Positions 12,164 through 22,784 of a stretch of DNA of 64,000 nucleotides are shown here, piece after piece; positions within the stretch are counted from its first letter, which is position 1, and each line of letters starts with the position of its first letter. Under the pieces are notes generated by a model. The model did not search any database. It was not told the DNA's origin and saw nothing but the letters and a program-made list of their open reading frames with translations. Origin of the DNA: Drosophila pseudoobscura (taxonomy: Eukaryota > Arthropoda > Insecta > Diptera > Drosophilidae); assembly GCF_009870125.1 (NCBI RefSeq), contig NC_046683.1:43849869-43913868 (forward strand), in the 5' to 3' direction. The position numbers and the translations under genes were made by a program.

Positions 12164-15105
12164 TGTGTGTGCCTGCCTGTTCTGGGGCTGTGTGTGTTGA
12201 GTGCTTATCCCCCCCACCCAACAACAACAACGTGCATGTGTTTTCCACTCGCAATTGCAAATGGACACGTTCCAATAATTTATTCTAACAACGTCACCGC
12301 AGCGTCTTCGTATTGGTGAAAGCTGCGCTTACACGAATTTCAAGTCGGGCTCACTTCACAATTGGGACACCAACCCAAGCACTCCATGCGTTCACACGTC
12401 GCCACCATATCGCGATGTCAGTGTTCCCGAATTGGGCTCTGGAGTGATCCAGCCTACATGTGTTCACGTGCATTCATGTGTGCGTGTTGCGTGTGTGTGG
12501 ACTTGGCCCACTTGTCGCGATGCGCCATCGTATAAACGAGACACACCTTCGGGGCCACTCTTTCTCTTTAATCCAAATCCTGTTATTTTGTCCGAAAGAC
12601 AGAAAGAGTATGTTTGAGCGGAAGAGGGGAAAAAAACGATTTTCGAATCGTTTTTCCTACATATTCTGTACAAAAGTAAATATGCTCTCTACGCCGAAAA
12701 ATACAACATATTTCCTCTCTTGCTGCTTGAGCGGACACTTTGCAGAACAGAACACTTACGATAACTTTTTTCCTGCTCCCTATTTTTGTAAAGATCGTGG
12801 TATTGTTTCATTGGTTTGGTTGCTAAATTTATTCAAGATCCCGGCAAGAACAACGAAGAATGCCAGTGCGCCGACTGCCGGAAAAAGAAGACCATTCTAG
12901 CCAATGCCGAGCCATACAGAGCCCTCAGGTCGTGGACCATCAAGCTCGTCATTGTGCTGGGCTGGGCCCTGCTGCTATTCCTCACATATCGGGTCTCGCA
13001 GTTTGACTATGAAATGGCCAGCTTCGATCCCTTCGAGATACTGAATGTGCCGCCAACATCCTCCCAGGCGGAGATCAAGAAAGCCTACTACAGGCTGTCC
13101 AAGATACTGCATCCCGATAAGGAGACGGGTGACGAGAAATCGTTCATGATGCTCAGCAAGGCCTACCAGGCCCTCACCGACGACGTGGCCAAGGAGAACT
13201 ACGAAAAGTACGGCAATCCTGATGGCCCCGGAGCAATGTCCTTCGGCATTGCCCTGCCGTCGTGGATTGTGGAAAAGGAGAACAGCGTATGGGTGCTGGG
13301 CCTGTACGGTCTCGTCTTCATGGTGGCCATGCCTTCGGCCGTTGGCGTCTGGTGGTACCGCTCCATACGCTTCAGCGGCGACAAGGTCCTCCTCGACACC
13401 ACCCAAATGTACTTCTACTTCATCCACAAGACCCCGCACATGCTGCTCAAGCGCGCCCTGATGGTGCTGGCTGCCAGCCTGGAGTTCGACAAGCGCCACA
13501 ACTCGCAGGTGACGGAGCGCCAGTCGGACAACGACGAAGTTCCAGCGGTTAGTGTTTCTGCGTATATTCGTTCATTCGTTCTTGTTCATTCCTTACTGAT
13601 CCTTCGATTTCTCGCTGCAGCTCATCCGCCAGCTGCCCAATCTGAACGAGAAGTGCAAGGAGCACCCGCTCTGCCGCATGTACTCCATCAAGGCGCGCGC
13701 CATCCTGCATGCCCATCTCACACGGATCACCCTGAACCCAGATACACTAGAGCGTGATCGTCAGTTCATTGTGAAGAAGTGCCCGTACCTGGTGCAGGAG
13801 ATGGTCTCCTGTGTGCACCAGCTCGTGATGATGGCGTATGCCAGGCGCGTGCCTCGCCTGCCCAGCATCGAAACCATCGAGAACTGCATGAAGATGTCGC
13901 CGATGATCATCCAGGGCCTGTGGGAGTTCAAGTCGCCGCTGCTGCAGCTGCCGCACCTGACCGAGGACCATCTGTACTTCATGAACAAGAAGCGGCACGT
14001 GAAGAATCTGCAGCAGTTCGCGCAGCTGAAGCCCGAGGAGGGGCGAACGCTGCTCAAGAATCTCTCAGACTTCGAGTACGAGAATACCATGAAAGTGCTG
14101 GGCAAAATGCCCCTGATCGACTTCTCCATACGCTGCGAGGTCATTGACGACGAGAACACCAATGTAGTCACCGCCGGGGCCATTGTCACGGTCACAGTGA
14201 CGCTCGAACGCAAGGACATGAAGACTCTGTTCGGCGACACCAAGGCCCCCGAGAAGCAGGGCATCAACGATGAGGCCAACGAAGAGGCTGCTGGGGAGGA
14301 CGACGAGGCTGCAGCCGCTGCTGTGCCCGTGAAGAAGGCCTCGGCCTGGGCCAAGCCCCGCAAGGGTGGCAAGGGCAAGGGCGGCAAAAAGCCCGCCAAC
14401 AACCAAAAGAAGAAGGTGCAGCCCAAGGCGGTCAACGTGGCTGCGACTGCGTCGGCCGCAACGTCGGAGGAGCAGGCAGCCAACTCAGAGGTCGATTCGG
14501 ATGCCGGGGACCACAGTGACGTGGATTCGGTAGCCGGCAGCGTCAGCGAGGACGACGAGAAGCAGAACAAGAACAATTCTTCGCTCGACGATGACGATGA
14601 CGAAGAATGGGAGCGCCTGCAGCAGAAGCTGAACAAGCGCGAGCGTCTCGAGGGCAAGTCGCGCCTATCGCACACCGTCCACTGTCCCTTCTTTCCCGAG
14701 GAGAAGCAAGAATACTGGTGGACCTACATCTGCGATCGCAAGTCGCGAACGCTCCTCACGGCCCCCTACCACGTCACGAACCTGGTCGAGAAGGAGGAGA
14801 TCCAGCTGAAGTTCACTGCGCCGCGTTGGCCGGGCGTCTACACGTTCACAGTGTGCCTCCGATCGGGTGAGTAGTCTGGCCGGAGCTGTCTTTCGACTGA
14901 AGACACCAATGATAATTCTATTGCAGACTCCTACCTGGGCATGGATCAGCAACAAGAGCTTAAGCTAGACGTGCAGAAGGCGCCAGCACCACCGACAGAC
15001 CATCCCCAGTGGGATCTGAGCGAGTCTGAGCCGGAGCACAACGATCAGCAAGAGAATCTGAGTGACTACACGACAGACACGTCCGACGAGGAGGACAGCG
15101 ACTAG
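11943..15105 (+). CDS. Sec63: Sec63, ER translocon DnaJ-type co-chaperone
   Basis: Four exons, 11943-12066, 12838-13547, 13621-14866 and 14927-15105, encode 752 aa, close to human SEC63. It has three membrane spans (about residues 15-33, 76-92, 192-212). The lumenal J domain follows span 2, with HPD at 133-135 (KILHPDKETGDE). Two Sec63/Brl repeats follow (IVKKCPYLVQEMVSCVHQ; ARRVPRLPSIETIENCMKM), split by a Lys/acidic cytosolic insertion at about 450-570 that carries KGGKGKGGKK and DDDDDEEWERL. The acidic tail ends TSDEEDSD. Sec63 recruits and activates BiP at the Sec61 channel with Sec62. A CxCxxC motif (CQCADC, 50-55) lies between spans 1 and 2. The 771-bp first intron contains a long GT microsatellite. 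Confidence 0.96.
12127..12172. repeat. (GT)n microsatellite in Sec63 intron 1
   Basis: A nearly uninterrupted TG/GT run of about 46 bp shortly after the intron 1 donor; one GCGC interruption near its right end. Confidence 0.95.
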
Positions 15106-16092
15106 ACAGCGAGCGAGCGAGCGAGCATGACAGTGACGAGTCGCAGGTGTACCCCGTATGGTGACTGGCGATGCCCCTGCGAGTGAATATGTCCCTCCTT
15201 TCCGCAGAGAGATGTGCAGCTGGAGCAAACAGCTGAAGAAACCCTTTTCCCCTGTTTTCCTTTTAGTAAATGATTTTCGCGTGGCGAGACCCCCTCGCAT
15301 TTTGACTAGTTTTATGATGGAAAAGACCCCGAACTAGAGCGTAAATAATTATAAACTTCATTTTATCGTGTACTGTACTAAACATAATTATAATGTACTG
15401 TATATTTAGTTATTTGGATACAAAAACTAAAATGAGAGACGTAAATCATGTACCGTTTACTGAATATTTTTGTGGTCAAAAAACTGAAAAATAATAATAA
15501 TTTCCAAAATAAATTCAAAGCGAAAATGAGTTCCACATTCCAGGCTGCGCAGTCGAGACATTCGAGGCATCGCTGCCGCTGCCGCTGCCGTTGCCTGTGC
15601 CCCCCTTCCTCTGCCGCCGTCTACTGCGCAGTCGCGGCACGCTCGCTTTCCAATAGCCGGTCTGAGTCTGTCGCGGGCTCGTCGACGGATGGGGGGGCGG
15701 CTGCGGCTGTTGTTGTCGTCGTCGTTGCGGAAAGTCGCTGCCGTATGGAGGGGAGGGCGTCGTCGGTGGGTGGTTGGGAAGGAAGAAAATTGTTCAAAAA
15801 TCATTTTAGTTGGGGGGGTGTGGGGGTTGGGGTGTATCAAGCATTACTCTAAGGTTCGTTACCCGTCACCTGAATTTGTGTGATTAGTGGGTTTTCTTTT
15901 TATTTACAGAAAATAGTGGCATTATATGCTAAATGTGTGCGTGCGCATGTGTGTGTGTGGGTGCCGTGTGGATTCTCCGCTTGTTCGCTCCAAGGTGCAC
16001 AAATACAAGGTGAGAGGGCCTCACCTTGCATTAATACACTTTGGATGCAGGTGCCAGTGTGCGGATGTTGCTGTTGCTGGGACTCTTTGTTT
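15106..16092. other. Convergent 3' region between Sec63 and Sh3beta
   Basis: Sec63 3' UTR starts with a GAGC/AGCG run at 15109-15126. AT-rich sequence then precedes a GC-rich patch with imperfect GCCGCTGCC repeats (15570-15640). The right end is the Sh3beta long-isoform 3' UTR. Open frames in the GC-rich patch are low-complexity and unsupported. Confidence 0.55.
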
Positions 16093-19000
16093 TTATTCGG
16101 CGGACGCCTCTGCCTCGGCGTCACCTTCTTCAGCGGCCTTCGGCTTACTGCTGTCCTCTTCTGCTTCCTCTTTGGGCGCGTCATTCTTCTCCGTCTCCTT
16201 TTCAGCATCTTCGGTCTCCACCGTTTCGGGGGCGGATTCTTTTGGCGTCTCTTCTGGGTTTTCCGTCTCCTTTTCAGCCTCCTCGGTCTCCACCGTTTCG
16301 GGGGCGGATTCTTTTGGCGTCTCTTCTGGGTTTTCCGTCTCCTTTTCAGCCTCCTCGGTCTCCACCGTTTCGGGGGCGGATTCTTTTAGCGTCTCTTCTG
16401 GGTTTTCCGTCTCCTTTTCAGCCTCCTCGGTCTCCACCGTTTCGGGGGCGGATTCTTTTGGCGTCTCTTCTGGGTTTTCCGTCTCCTTTTCAGCCTCCTC
16501 GGTCTCCACCGTTTCGGGGGCGGATTCTTTTGGCGTCTCTTCTGGGTTTTCCGTCTCCTTTTCAGCATCTTCGGTCTCCACCGTTTCGGGGGCGGCTTTT
16601 TCTTGTGTCTCTTCCGCCTTTTCGGTTTCTGTTGCTTCCGCAACATCCTTTTCCTCCTTCTTTTCTTCCGCCTCTGCTATTTTTTCGTCAGCTTCTTCGT
16701 CGTCATCCGTTTTACCTTCCTCTTTTTCGATCTTCGGCTCCGCTTCCTTTTCTTCTTTCTCGGCTTCGTCCTGTTTTTTGTCTGCCTCCAGCCCCTCTTC
16801 CGCTACAGCTTCCTTATCCTTTTCTACATCTTCTTCCTCTTCATTCTCCTCATCGGTTTCTTTCTCAGCTTCTTCTGTTACTTTGTCCCCACCAGCCTCT
16901 TCAACTATCTCCTTTGCAACCTCTTCTTCGGATGACTTTTCTTCTGATATCTCCTCTCCATCCTTGACCTTCTCATCGGCTTCCTCCTCAGCCTTTTCAA
17001 TTTCCTTCTCACCGTCGCTCTTCTCTTTGGACTCCTCTTCTCCCTCTGGTTTCTCAGTGCCTTCTTGCTCCTTCGTCGATTCTTTACCTGTGGAGTCCTC
17101 CTGCGCTGTCTGGTCCCCGGACTCTTCCTCAGCTTCGGTTTCAGTCTGGTATTTGGGGGCGGGTTGTGGGAGTGGTGCGTGTGTTTATGGATGGTTTTTA
17201 AGGGGAGTGGAAAATGCATATAGTACAAGATACGATCGGAAATCTGGCGTCTACGGTGCAAGAACATGCCGTGGTTAGCTCCTAAAGCCTCTACTATTCT
17301 TATGTTAGCTGTTTTCCATGCAACTCTCTTATGGATCTATTACCTTTTCCTCGCCATTCTCTTCCTTGGCGTCTGCACCTTCGCCCTCGGCCTTCTCCTT
17401 ATCCTCGCTCGACGTCTCTGCGCCGTCTTCGTCTTTCTTCTTTGGGAGAATCACACGCACACATTAGAAAAATCAAAGCAGAACAGTCGCGGCTTGCGTT
17501 CTTACTACCACTGTTAGGCTTTCACTGTTAAGTGCTGGCATTCTACAGTAGCGGCACTCGCTGTTAAGTTCTGGCATTCTACAGTCGCGGCACTCGCTGT
17601 TAAGTTCTGGCATTCTACAGTAGCGGCACTCGCTGTTAAGTTCTGGCATTCTGTGCTGCTACGATCCCTGTTAAGTTCTAGCGTTTTACAGTCGCGGCTT
17701 CGCAAAATGTGTCAGTGTGGATTATTGCAGGGTTAGACGAGAGTGTTAGAAAAACAAGCCTTGCTGTTGGTTATATTTTTTTTTAGTTCATACAAATATA
17801 TTTCCTTTTCATTACATAGGCAGCGCTTTTTATGTTTTCGCATTAACATAACTGCTGCACAAACGATACAGCTTTCTTCTTCACTCTCATTCAAGATGAT
17901 GGAACTTAAGCTTATGAGAACCTAAAGTGTGCTGCTGAAGCACATACAGACAGACGTGTCGGATGTGGTGGTTAATGATTATAAATATTTTGATTAAAAT
18001 TGTCTTTTTTTCTCAGTGTTGACACAATTAATTAAGAGCGTGTGCAGTGTCTAATTTTCGAAACTTAGATTTTAAGAATTGCAGTCGTCGGGGTAATATA
18101 ATGTTTAAAGAACACATATACAAGCGCCTTTACTGTAGAGAGACATATATTGATGGTGGATGTGTTAGAGTGTGCTAGAGTGACAGGGCTACCACTCATT
18201 TTAGCTATGCCATAAAAATGGATAGATTTATTCATTTGTTATGCCAGACAAAATATACGGTAACCCTGAGAGTGCTGATACGTTGTTAGATAACATGAGG
18301 GGTTATTGCTGCTGTTAGCATTATGCCGGCCACCAGTGTGGTCCTAGCTGTTAAAGTTGATGTTAATTCTATTGCTGTTACTTTTACTGGTACTTTTGCT
18401 TTTTCTGTTGTGTGTCGCTTCATAACAATTAACGGAAAATACGGTAAATGGCCTAAGCTCAAACCTCTGGCTTCTCCCCCGCCTCGCCATTGGCCTCTGC
18501 AGCAGCATCCTCTGCGGGTGCCGCCTCATCCTTCTCTGTCGCCTTCTCCTTTTCGCCGTCCACCTCCTTCTTGGCATCGCCGTTCTCCTGCTTAAGCTCG
18601 ATCTGGGCACTGCTCACGGCCGTGGTGTCGGCGGGGGCCAGCTTCAGGAACACCTCCAGGGTGTCTATCTCGTTGGCCATGTCGAAGGCGTCGTAGTCGC
18701 CGCAGTAGTCCGCATCGTTGAAGATCTGAGGAGGTAGCGGGTGGCGGGGATCGGGGTCGCTGACTGTGCCGCCATTGCTGGTAGATTTGTTCTGCATCAT
18801 CTCCTTCTCCCCCTCCTTGCCGGGTTCTGTGATATCCACGGTATCATACTGGATGTTCTTGCTGTCCAGGATCATAAGGACGCGCTGTTGGCGCTTCTTA
18901 ACCTGCAATTAGAAATATTTCGTTATTAGTACCAGCGGATATCTAGTCCCTGCCATCAACGGTGAGCTGTGCCCATCTCTGGCAGCTATTGTGAATGAAT

Positions 19001-20149
19001 TCATATGTATCTACCGGCAAGCCCAAACACACGCACACACCTACAGTCACACACTTGGAAGCCCGATAAGGAAATCCAATTGGAACCGCTCGTTTCGTGT
19101 AATTGTCACAAGATAAAGAGTTGTCACGGTTCTCGTTTGACTTCACGCACTTTTTTAGAGGCTGACGCACCCGCGCTCTCACCGCAAGAGCAAGAAATCT
19201 ATGTATAGTGGGTATTGCGACTATACCACACCCTCTGCGGTCACTCGGCAGTTCGTGAGCTTCACATAACACCACCTAATGGATACTCAAAATTAGGGAA
19301 CGGTCCGAGAGCATCTCTGGAAATAATTTGAACTATTTTTTTTTATATAGTGTAGTGGATCAGATGGCTTATTTCCTGCTAGCTACAAGTTCACAACAAA
19401 AATAATATGCCTTTCTGCTTTGCGGGTAAGCGGTATCATAACAGGAACCACAAACAATGGAAGCAAGTCGTGCTCTCATTGTTGTTGTCGTAGCCGCTGT
19501 TCTTCTTCTTTGTTGTTGCTGTCGATGGCCTGCACAAAGCCCGTTATGTTATTGTTCTTATTCGATATTTGCAAATGGAACAAAGGAGAAGAGCGAAAAA
19601 CTGAATCATGCACAAACACACGTACAAATAAAAGAGGGCCCACGCATAGAGAAGCAACTGTGATCAATGAATGCGCTCTCCTTTACAGTTGCACAGATCC
19701 ACAGTTGACAGACAAAAAAAAGCTTATACATACATACATATATGGGCAATGAAATGTTTGCGGTCATTGTGCTGCTTCTTGCCACCACCACACACGCACA
19801 CACATACAGAAAATACCCACTTGCTAGCTGTTTCGACTGTACACAGTATACCACACCACACACTCACTATATATCATCATCGTCACACGCACACCAACTA
19901 ACAAAAAGCAAAAGAACGGCTGAGGAATAAAATAGAATTCGCAGTGCATATCGTCACCCGTCTTTTATCTAAGTTTGTTAGCTGCGTTGTTGGCTGCTAA
20001 TGACAGGGCCCAAACATTCCATTAACATGACACCAGAGCCGCTGCAGCTCGATTCTATGCAGGCTTTGCCTCGCCCCATGTCACCCCGCCCTCGACACAC
20101 TCACCTCCTTGTTGCCGGACATGCCGCTGACGTAGACTTTTAATACCAT
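16093..20149 (-). CDS. Sh3beta: SH3-domain-binding glutamic-acid-rich protein homolog, short and long isoforms
   Basis: Exon 1 (20149-20105) and exon 2 (from 18902) give MVLKVYVSGMSGNKE and VKKRQQRVLMILDSKNIQYD, the SH3BGR thioredoxin-like fold. It lacks the CxxC redox motif and contains PDPRHPLPPQIFND with its Pro-rich SH3-ligand-like loop. Reading on to TGA at 18459-18461 gives a 162-aa short form ending GEAGEKPEV. A long form splices at 18465 (GAG|GTTTGA, a weak donor) to 17439-17344 (KKDEDGAETSSEDKEKAE) and to 17145-16093. All junctions are phase 0 and the total is 543 aa. The last exon is 351 codons, almost entirely Glu/Lys/Ala/Thr, with six 24-residue repeats. The short form is well supported. 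The long form is inferred from open frames, splice sites and phase. The gene is convergent with Sec63. Confidence 0.9.
16195..16626 (-). repeat. Six-copy 72-bp coding tandem repeat in the Sh3beta last exon
   Basis: The anchor CCGTTTCGGG recurs at 16221, 16293, 16365, 16437, 16509 and 16581, a strict 72-bp period. Each unit encodes 24 residues containing PETVETE and KETENPEETPKES on the minus strand. Inner copies differ by very few bases. The two outermost share an Asp codon where inner ones have Glu. Period divisible by three keeps the frame. Confidence 0.95.
17440..18464 (-). other. Sh3beta intron (long isoform) including a 36-bp minisatellite
   Basis: Contains the minisatellite at 17529-17700. 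The rest is AT-rich with no convincing further exon. For the short isoform this interval is 3' UTR or downstream sequence. Confidence 0.5.
17529..17700. repeat. 36-bp minisatellite, about 4-5 copies
   Basis: Units begin CTGTTAAGTTCTGGCATTCT and continue ACAGTAGCGGCACTCG. Three are almost identical; the outer ones have diverged (GTGCTGGC variant on the left, TCTAGCGTTTTACAGTCG on the right). Confidence 0.9.
18903..20104 (-). other. Sh3beta intron 1
   Basis: Starts with donor GTGAGT after codon 15 and ends with AATTGCAG. AT-rich, with CA runs near 19795-19803 and an ACATACATACATATATG stretch near 19728-19744. No nested gene seen. Confidence 0.7.
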
Positions 20150-20460
20150 TTTAGCTTGCGTTTAATAATGCGTTGTTTTGTCAATTTAAAGCTCTATCTA
20201 TTCGCGTTTCGCGAAATGAAAGTATTCGAGTACGACGATTAAAAATATTTTTAGATCTTTCTTTTTCTTTGCTTCTGCTCTTGGCCCCTACGGTGCTGGT
20301 ACTGCTGATACGTAATGTTTTGTTGTTATTTCCGTGCACGCACTGGGTAATATTGTTCACTAAGGTTTGATGATTGCTGCGAAGACACGAAAAAAAAATG
20401 CTGTAGTGGCTTGTGCAGGTGCAAAGTTTTATAAATTTTCAATTGTTGGAATTGTTTTCT
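20150..20460. promoter_or_regulatory. Sh3beta upstream region
   Basis: Immediately upstream of the leftward Sh3beta start. No TATA box in the minus orientation is convincing. It adjoins the GGTATATTT-bearing repeat that begins near 20461 and probably contains the 5' UTR. Confidence 0.4.
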
Positions 20461-20990
20461 ACTGACAATGGTGACACCAATGGTGTTAATTTAAAATATA
20501 AAATATACCCTCAGCAATATACCAAAATATACCGTCTCATTTTAAAAATATACCGTAAATATACCGGCGAATTCGAGTTCTATTATACATATTCCTCGTT
20601 TTTGATTTTCCGTCGAATATTACTAGCTAGATAGATCTCTCAGCCCTGCCCACATAATTATATCTAATTAATGAACCTATTTTCTACTTAACTAGTTTAT
20701 TTTAAATACTTGCTTTTATTGGATTTTGACTAAAAAGGGTTTAACGAAAAAGGTGAAAAAAAACTCAAGAGTAATCGTAGCTATTGCTTAGTTTTAATAT
20801 TCCGTTGAATAATGCTGACTAACTAAGACTCTCAGCTCTGCCCACATAATTTTATGCCATACATTTTGTTCAAGATAAAGTACTTTTAGTAATCCTATTT
20901 ATTTTATTTTGAATAAAACAAGGTTTATACAAAAAAGATCAACAAAAAACAGCAGTGTTGCTGGTAATTGAAGACTGCCATTTGTATACC
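20461..20990 (-). repeat. Dispersed promoter-associated repeat, copy 1 (reads toward Sh3beta)
   Basis: On the minus strand this contains several GGTATATTT motifs with the spacer TTTAAAATGAGACGG and a GCTGAGGG box, and it ends near TGGTGTCACCATTG, a degenerate Motif 1. It matches 31195-31511 in opposite orientation, sharing GTGGGCAG...CTGAG, CTATCTAG, AGTAATATTCGACGGAA and GAATTCG in the same order. Inside it a segment of about 190 bp is tandemly duplicated (about 20600-20785 and 20800-20965), each with CTGCCCACATAATT. Confidence 0.7.
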
Positions 20991-21889
20991 CTAGCTTGTT
21001 AATTTAATATTCATATACTGTTTTCCAAACGTAATCAATAAGGGAATTTTTTCAAACTAATACTTTTTGACGAATTCATGCATTTAATTAGTTTCCTTTA
21101 TATCCTGATTCCGATACTCATTCTTGGTCTCTGTAAGAAGACCACTAATTGCAAAGTATCGTTGAAATACCTTTAAAACAGAGACTGACTAGTTTCTGCA
21201 CAATAGCCTAATTGGAGCATATGATGACAAACATTTCTGCAATTCCATAATATGCTTTTCCCAAGGGTGTCAGAATGTTGCTCATGTTGCGAGACAATAC
21301 TGCTCGATTTCTCTGCACATGAGTCTTTTCCAAGGACATGTTTGACTATTTTCTTTGGCCGAAAGCAAAAACCGCGTCGTGTCCGTTAATTTACGATATA
21401 TTTGAACCTGTGGAAAACGGTACCCAGCCCAACCCAACAATGAAAAAATAAGTTCGTACGGATATATTATTTGTGGTGTATATCAAATACAAATTAAAAC
21501 TAACTTATCAATACAATAGTTGCGGCATCTGCACAATAGGGACTGTCCAAATGTCTTCAGCTTTCGGCTATTAAAGTGGCTCAGCCTGAATGGTATACCA
21601 TCCAGGGCCAATTTACGCCGAATAACATTCTGAATCTGTTACAGTAAATATGAACATCACGTACATTTCCCGGTGGGTTCACATTTTCAGTGGTTGGGAA
21701 ATGCAGTTCCAATCATCATCATATGTTGATCCAAATACAGTAATTAAGGTACTAAATTGTAATATTGTGGTCTTTTCTTTATGCACAGATGAAGGATACG
21801 ATGGACCTAAAAGAGTAATTTTTATTATTATTATTTGTATTATTTTCGACGGTTTAACTCAAGTTGATATCCAATTTAAATAAATGTGG
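20991..21889. other. AT-rich intergenic sequence
   Basis: No gene, known repeat or clear regulatory element recognised. Open frames here are short and AT-rich. Confidence 0.6.
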
Positions 21890-22463
21890 TTTAAGTGGGC
21901 TATGTTAGTTTTTGGTATATTTCTGAGGGTCAGATGGTATATTTTATCGACAAATTCACGGTCACTGAATTTCTTGCCACCATGTCTAACTCACACACCT
22001 TGCAAATTTCCTAATATTTTCCAGTATATTTTAAGACCAGTTATAGCCTCACCTACTTGTGCAATTCACCAATGTAGAAATCGTGGAGAAATGACGTTTA
22101 GGCCACAATAATATTTGGTGATCCACTCGAATTCCTGATCGTCTGCCAAAAAAATCAAAATTAAAAAAAAAAAATTGTTCAATATGTCAAAAAGTTGATA
22201 ACGGACGTTTTCCACACTGGCGCCTCCATGGGGCTTTAAAAAAAAACCGACACAAATTTTTGAAACGTGAACATTTCCACTTCAGTTGTTGTTTTTAATA
22301 ATTACATAAAAATGTAGGTATCGAAAACCAGGAATATGATGGATCTTGTACACAAATAATTCGCCACTGTATTTACTGTATATTTTGAAATTCGTGACGT
22401 AAATTCCGGTATATTTCTGAGGGTCAGACCGTACATTGTATCGATAAGTCCGCGGTCACACTG
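21890..22463 (+). repeat. Dispersed promoter-associated repeat, copy 2 (reads toward akirin)
   Basis: Contains GGTATATTTCTGAGGGTCAG at 21914-21933 and a near-identical run ending in CAGACCG at 22409-22430, the latter leading into Motif 1 at 22453. The stretch 22074-22316 aligns with 30956-31156: shared GTAGAAATCGTG(G/T)AGAAATG, ATAACGGACGTTTTCCACAC and AATTACATAAAAATGTA. Confidence 0.7.
22453..22463 (+). promoter_or_regulatory. Motif 1 core promoter element of akirin
   Basis: CGGTCACACTG is a perfect YGGTCACACTR match. This M1BP site marks TATA-less housekeeping promoters near the start site. It is followed by a putative non-coding exon that ends at a GTAAGT donor at 22785. Transcription is expected to start just around this element. 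Confidence 0.7.
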
Positions 22464-22784
22464 CATCTTCGTCACGCACGCATCGTCGTCCATTTTTGTT
22501 AAGAATCTGACGGATTTGTAAAAATTTGTTAACTTATGGAAAATTAACAATAAATCAAACATTTAACGACAGTGCATTTCAGTGGCCTTTGGAAATACTG
22601 CTCAAATAACTAGCAAGCAATACTATATATTACTTAGACTCTTAACTACAATCTGATTCATTTGTGCGTGCGTATGTTCCAGCAAAGGAGTAGTACAATA
22701 CAATAAAAAAGTAAATAAAGCGCGTGTGAAGTGGTGCAGAAACTCGACGGAAATACATAGTGCAACGCCGAAAATCCAATTAAA

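Noticed and set aside
16041-16967. 308-residue Leu/Pro/Arg-rich open frame on the + strand
   Set aside because: Another antisense frame of the same repeat; no start context or family features.
15926-17278. 450-residue Ser/Ala/Val-rich open frame on the + strand
   Set aside because: It is the mirror of the Glu/Lys-rich Sh3beta exon; codons for Glu and Lys read as Ser/Phe on the other strand, and its repeats are the same 72-bp units.
17514-17705. 63-residue frame with 12-residue repeats on the minus strand
   Set aside because: Generated wholly by the 36-bp minisatellite; no splice or start evidence.
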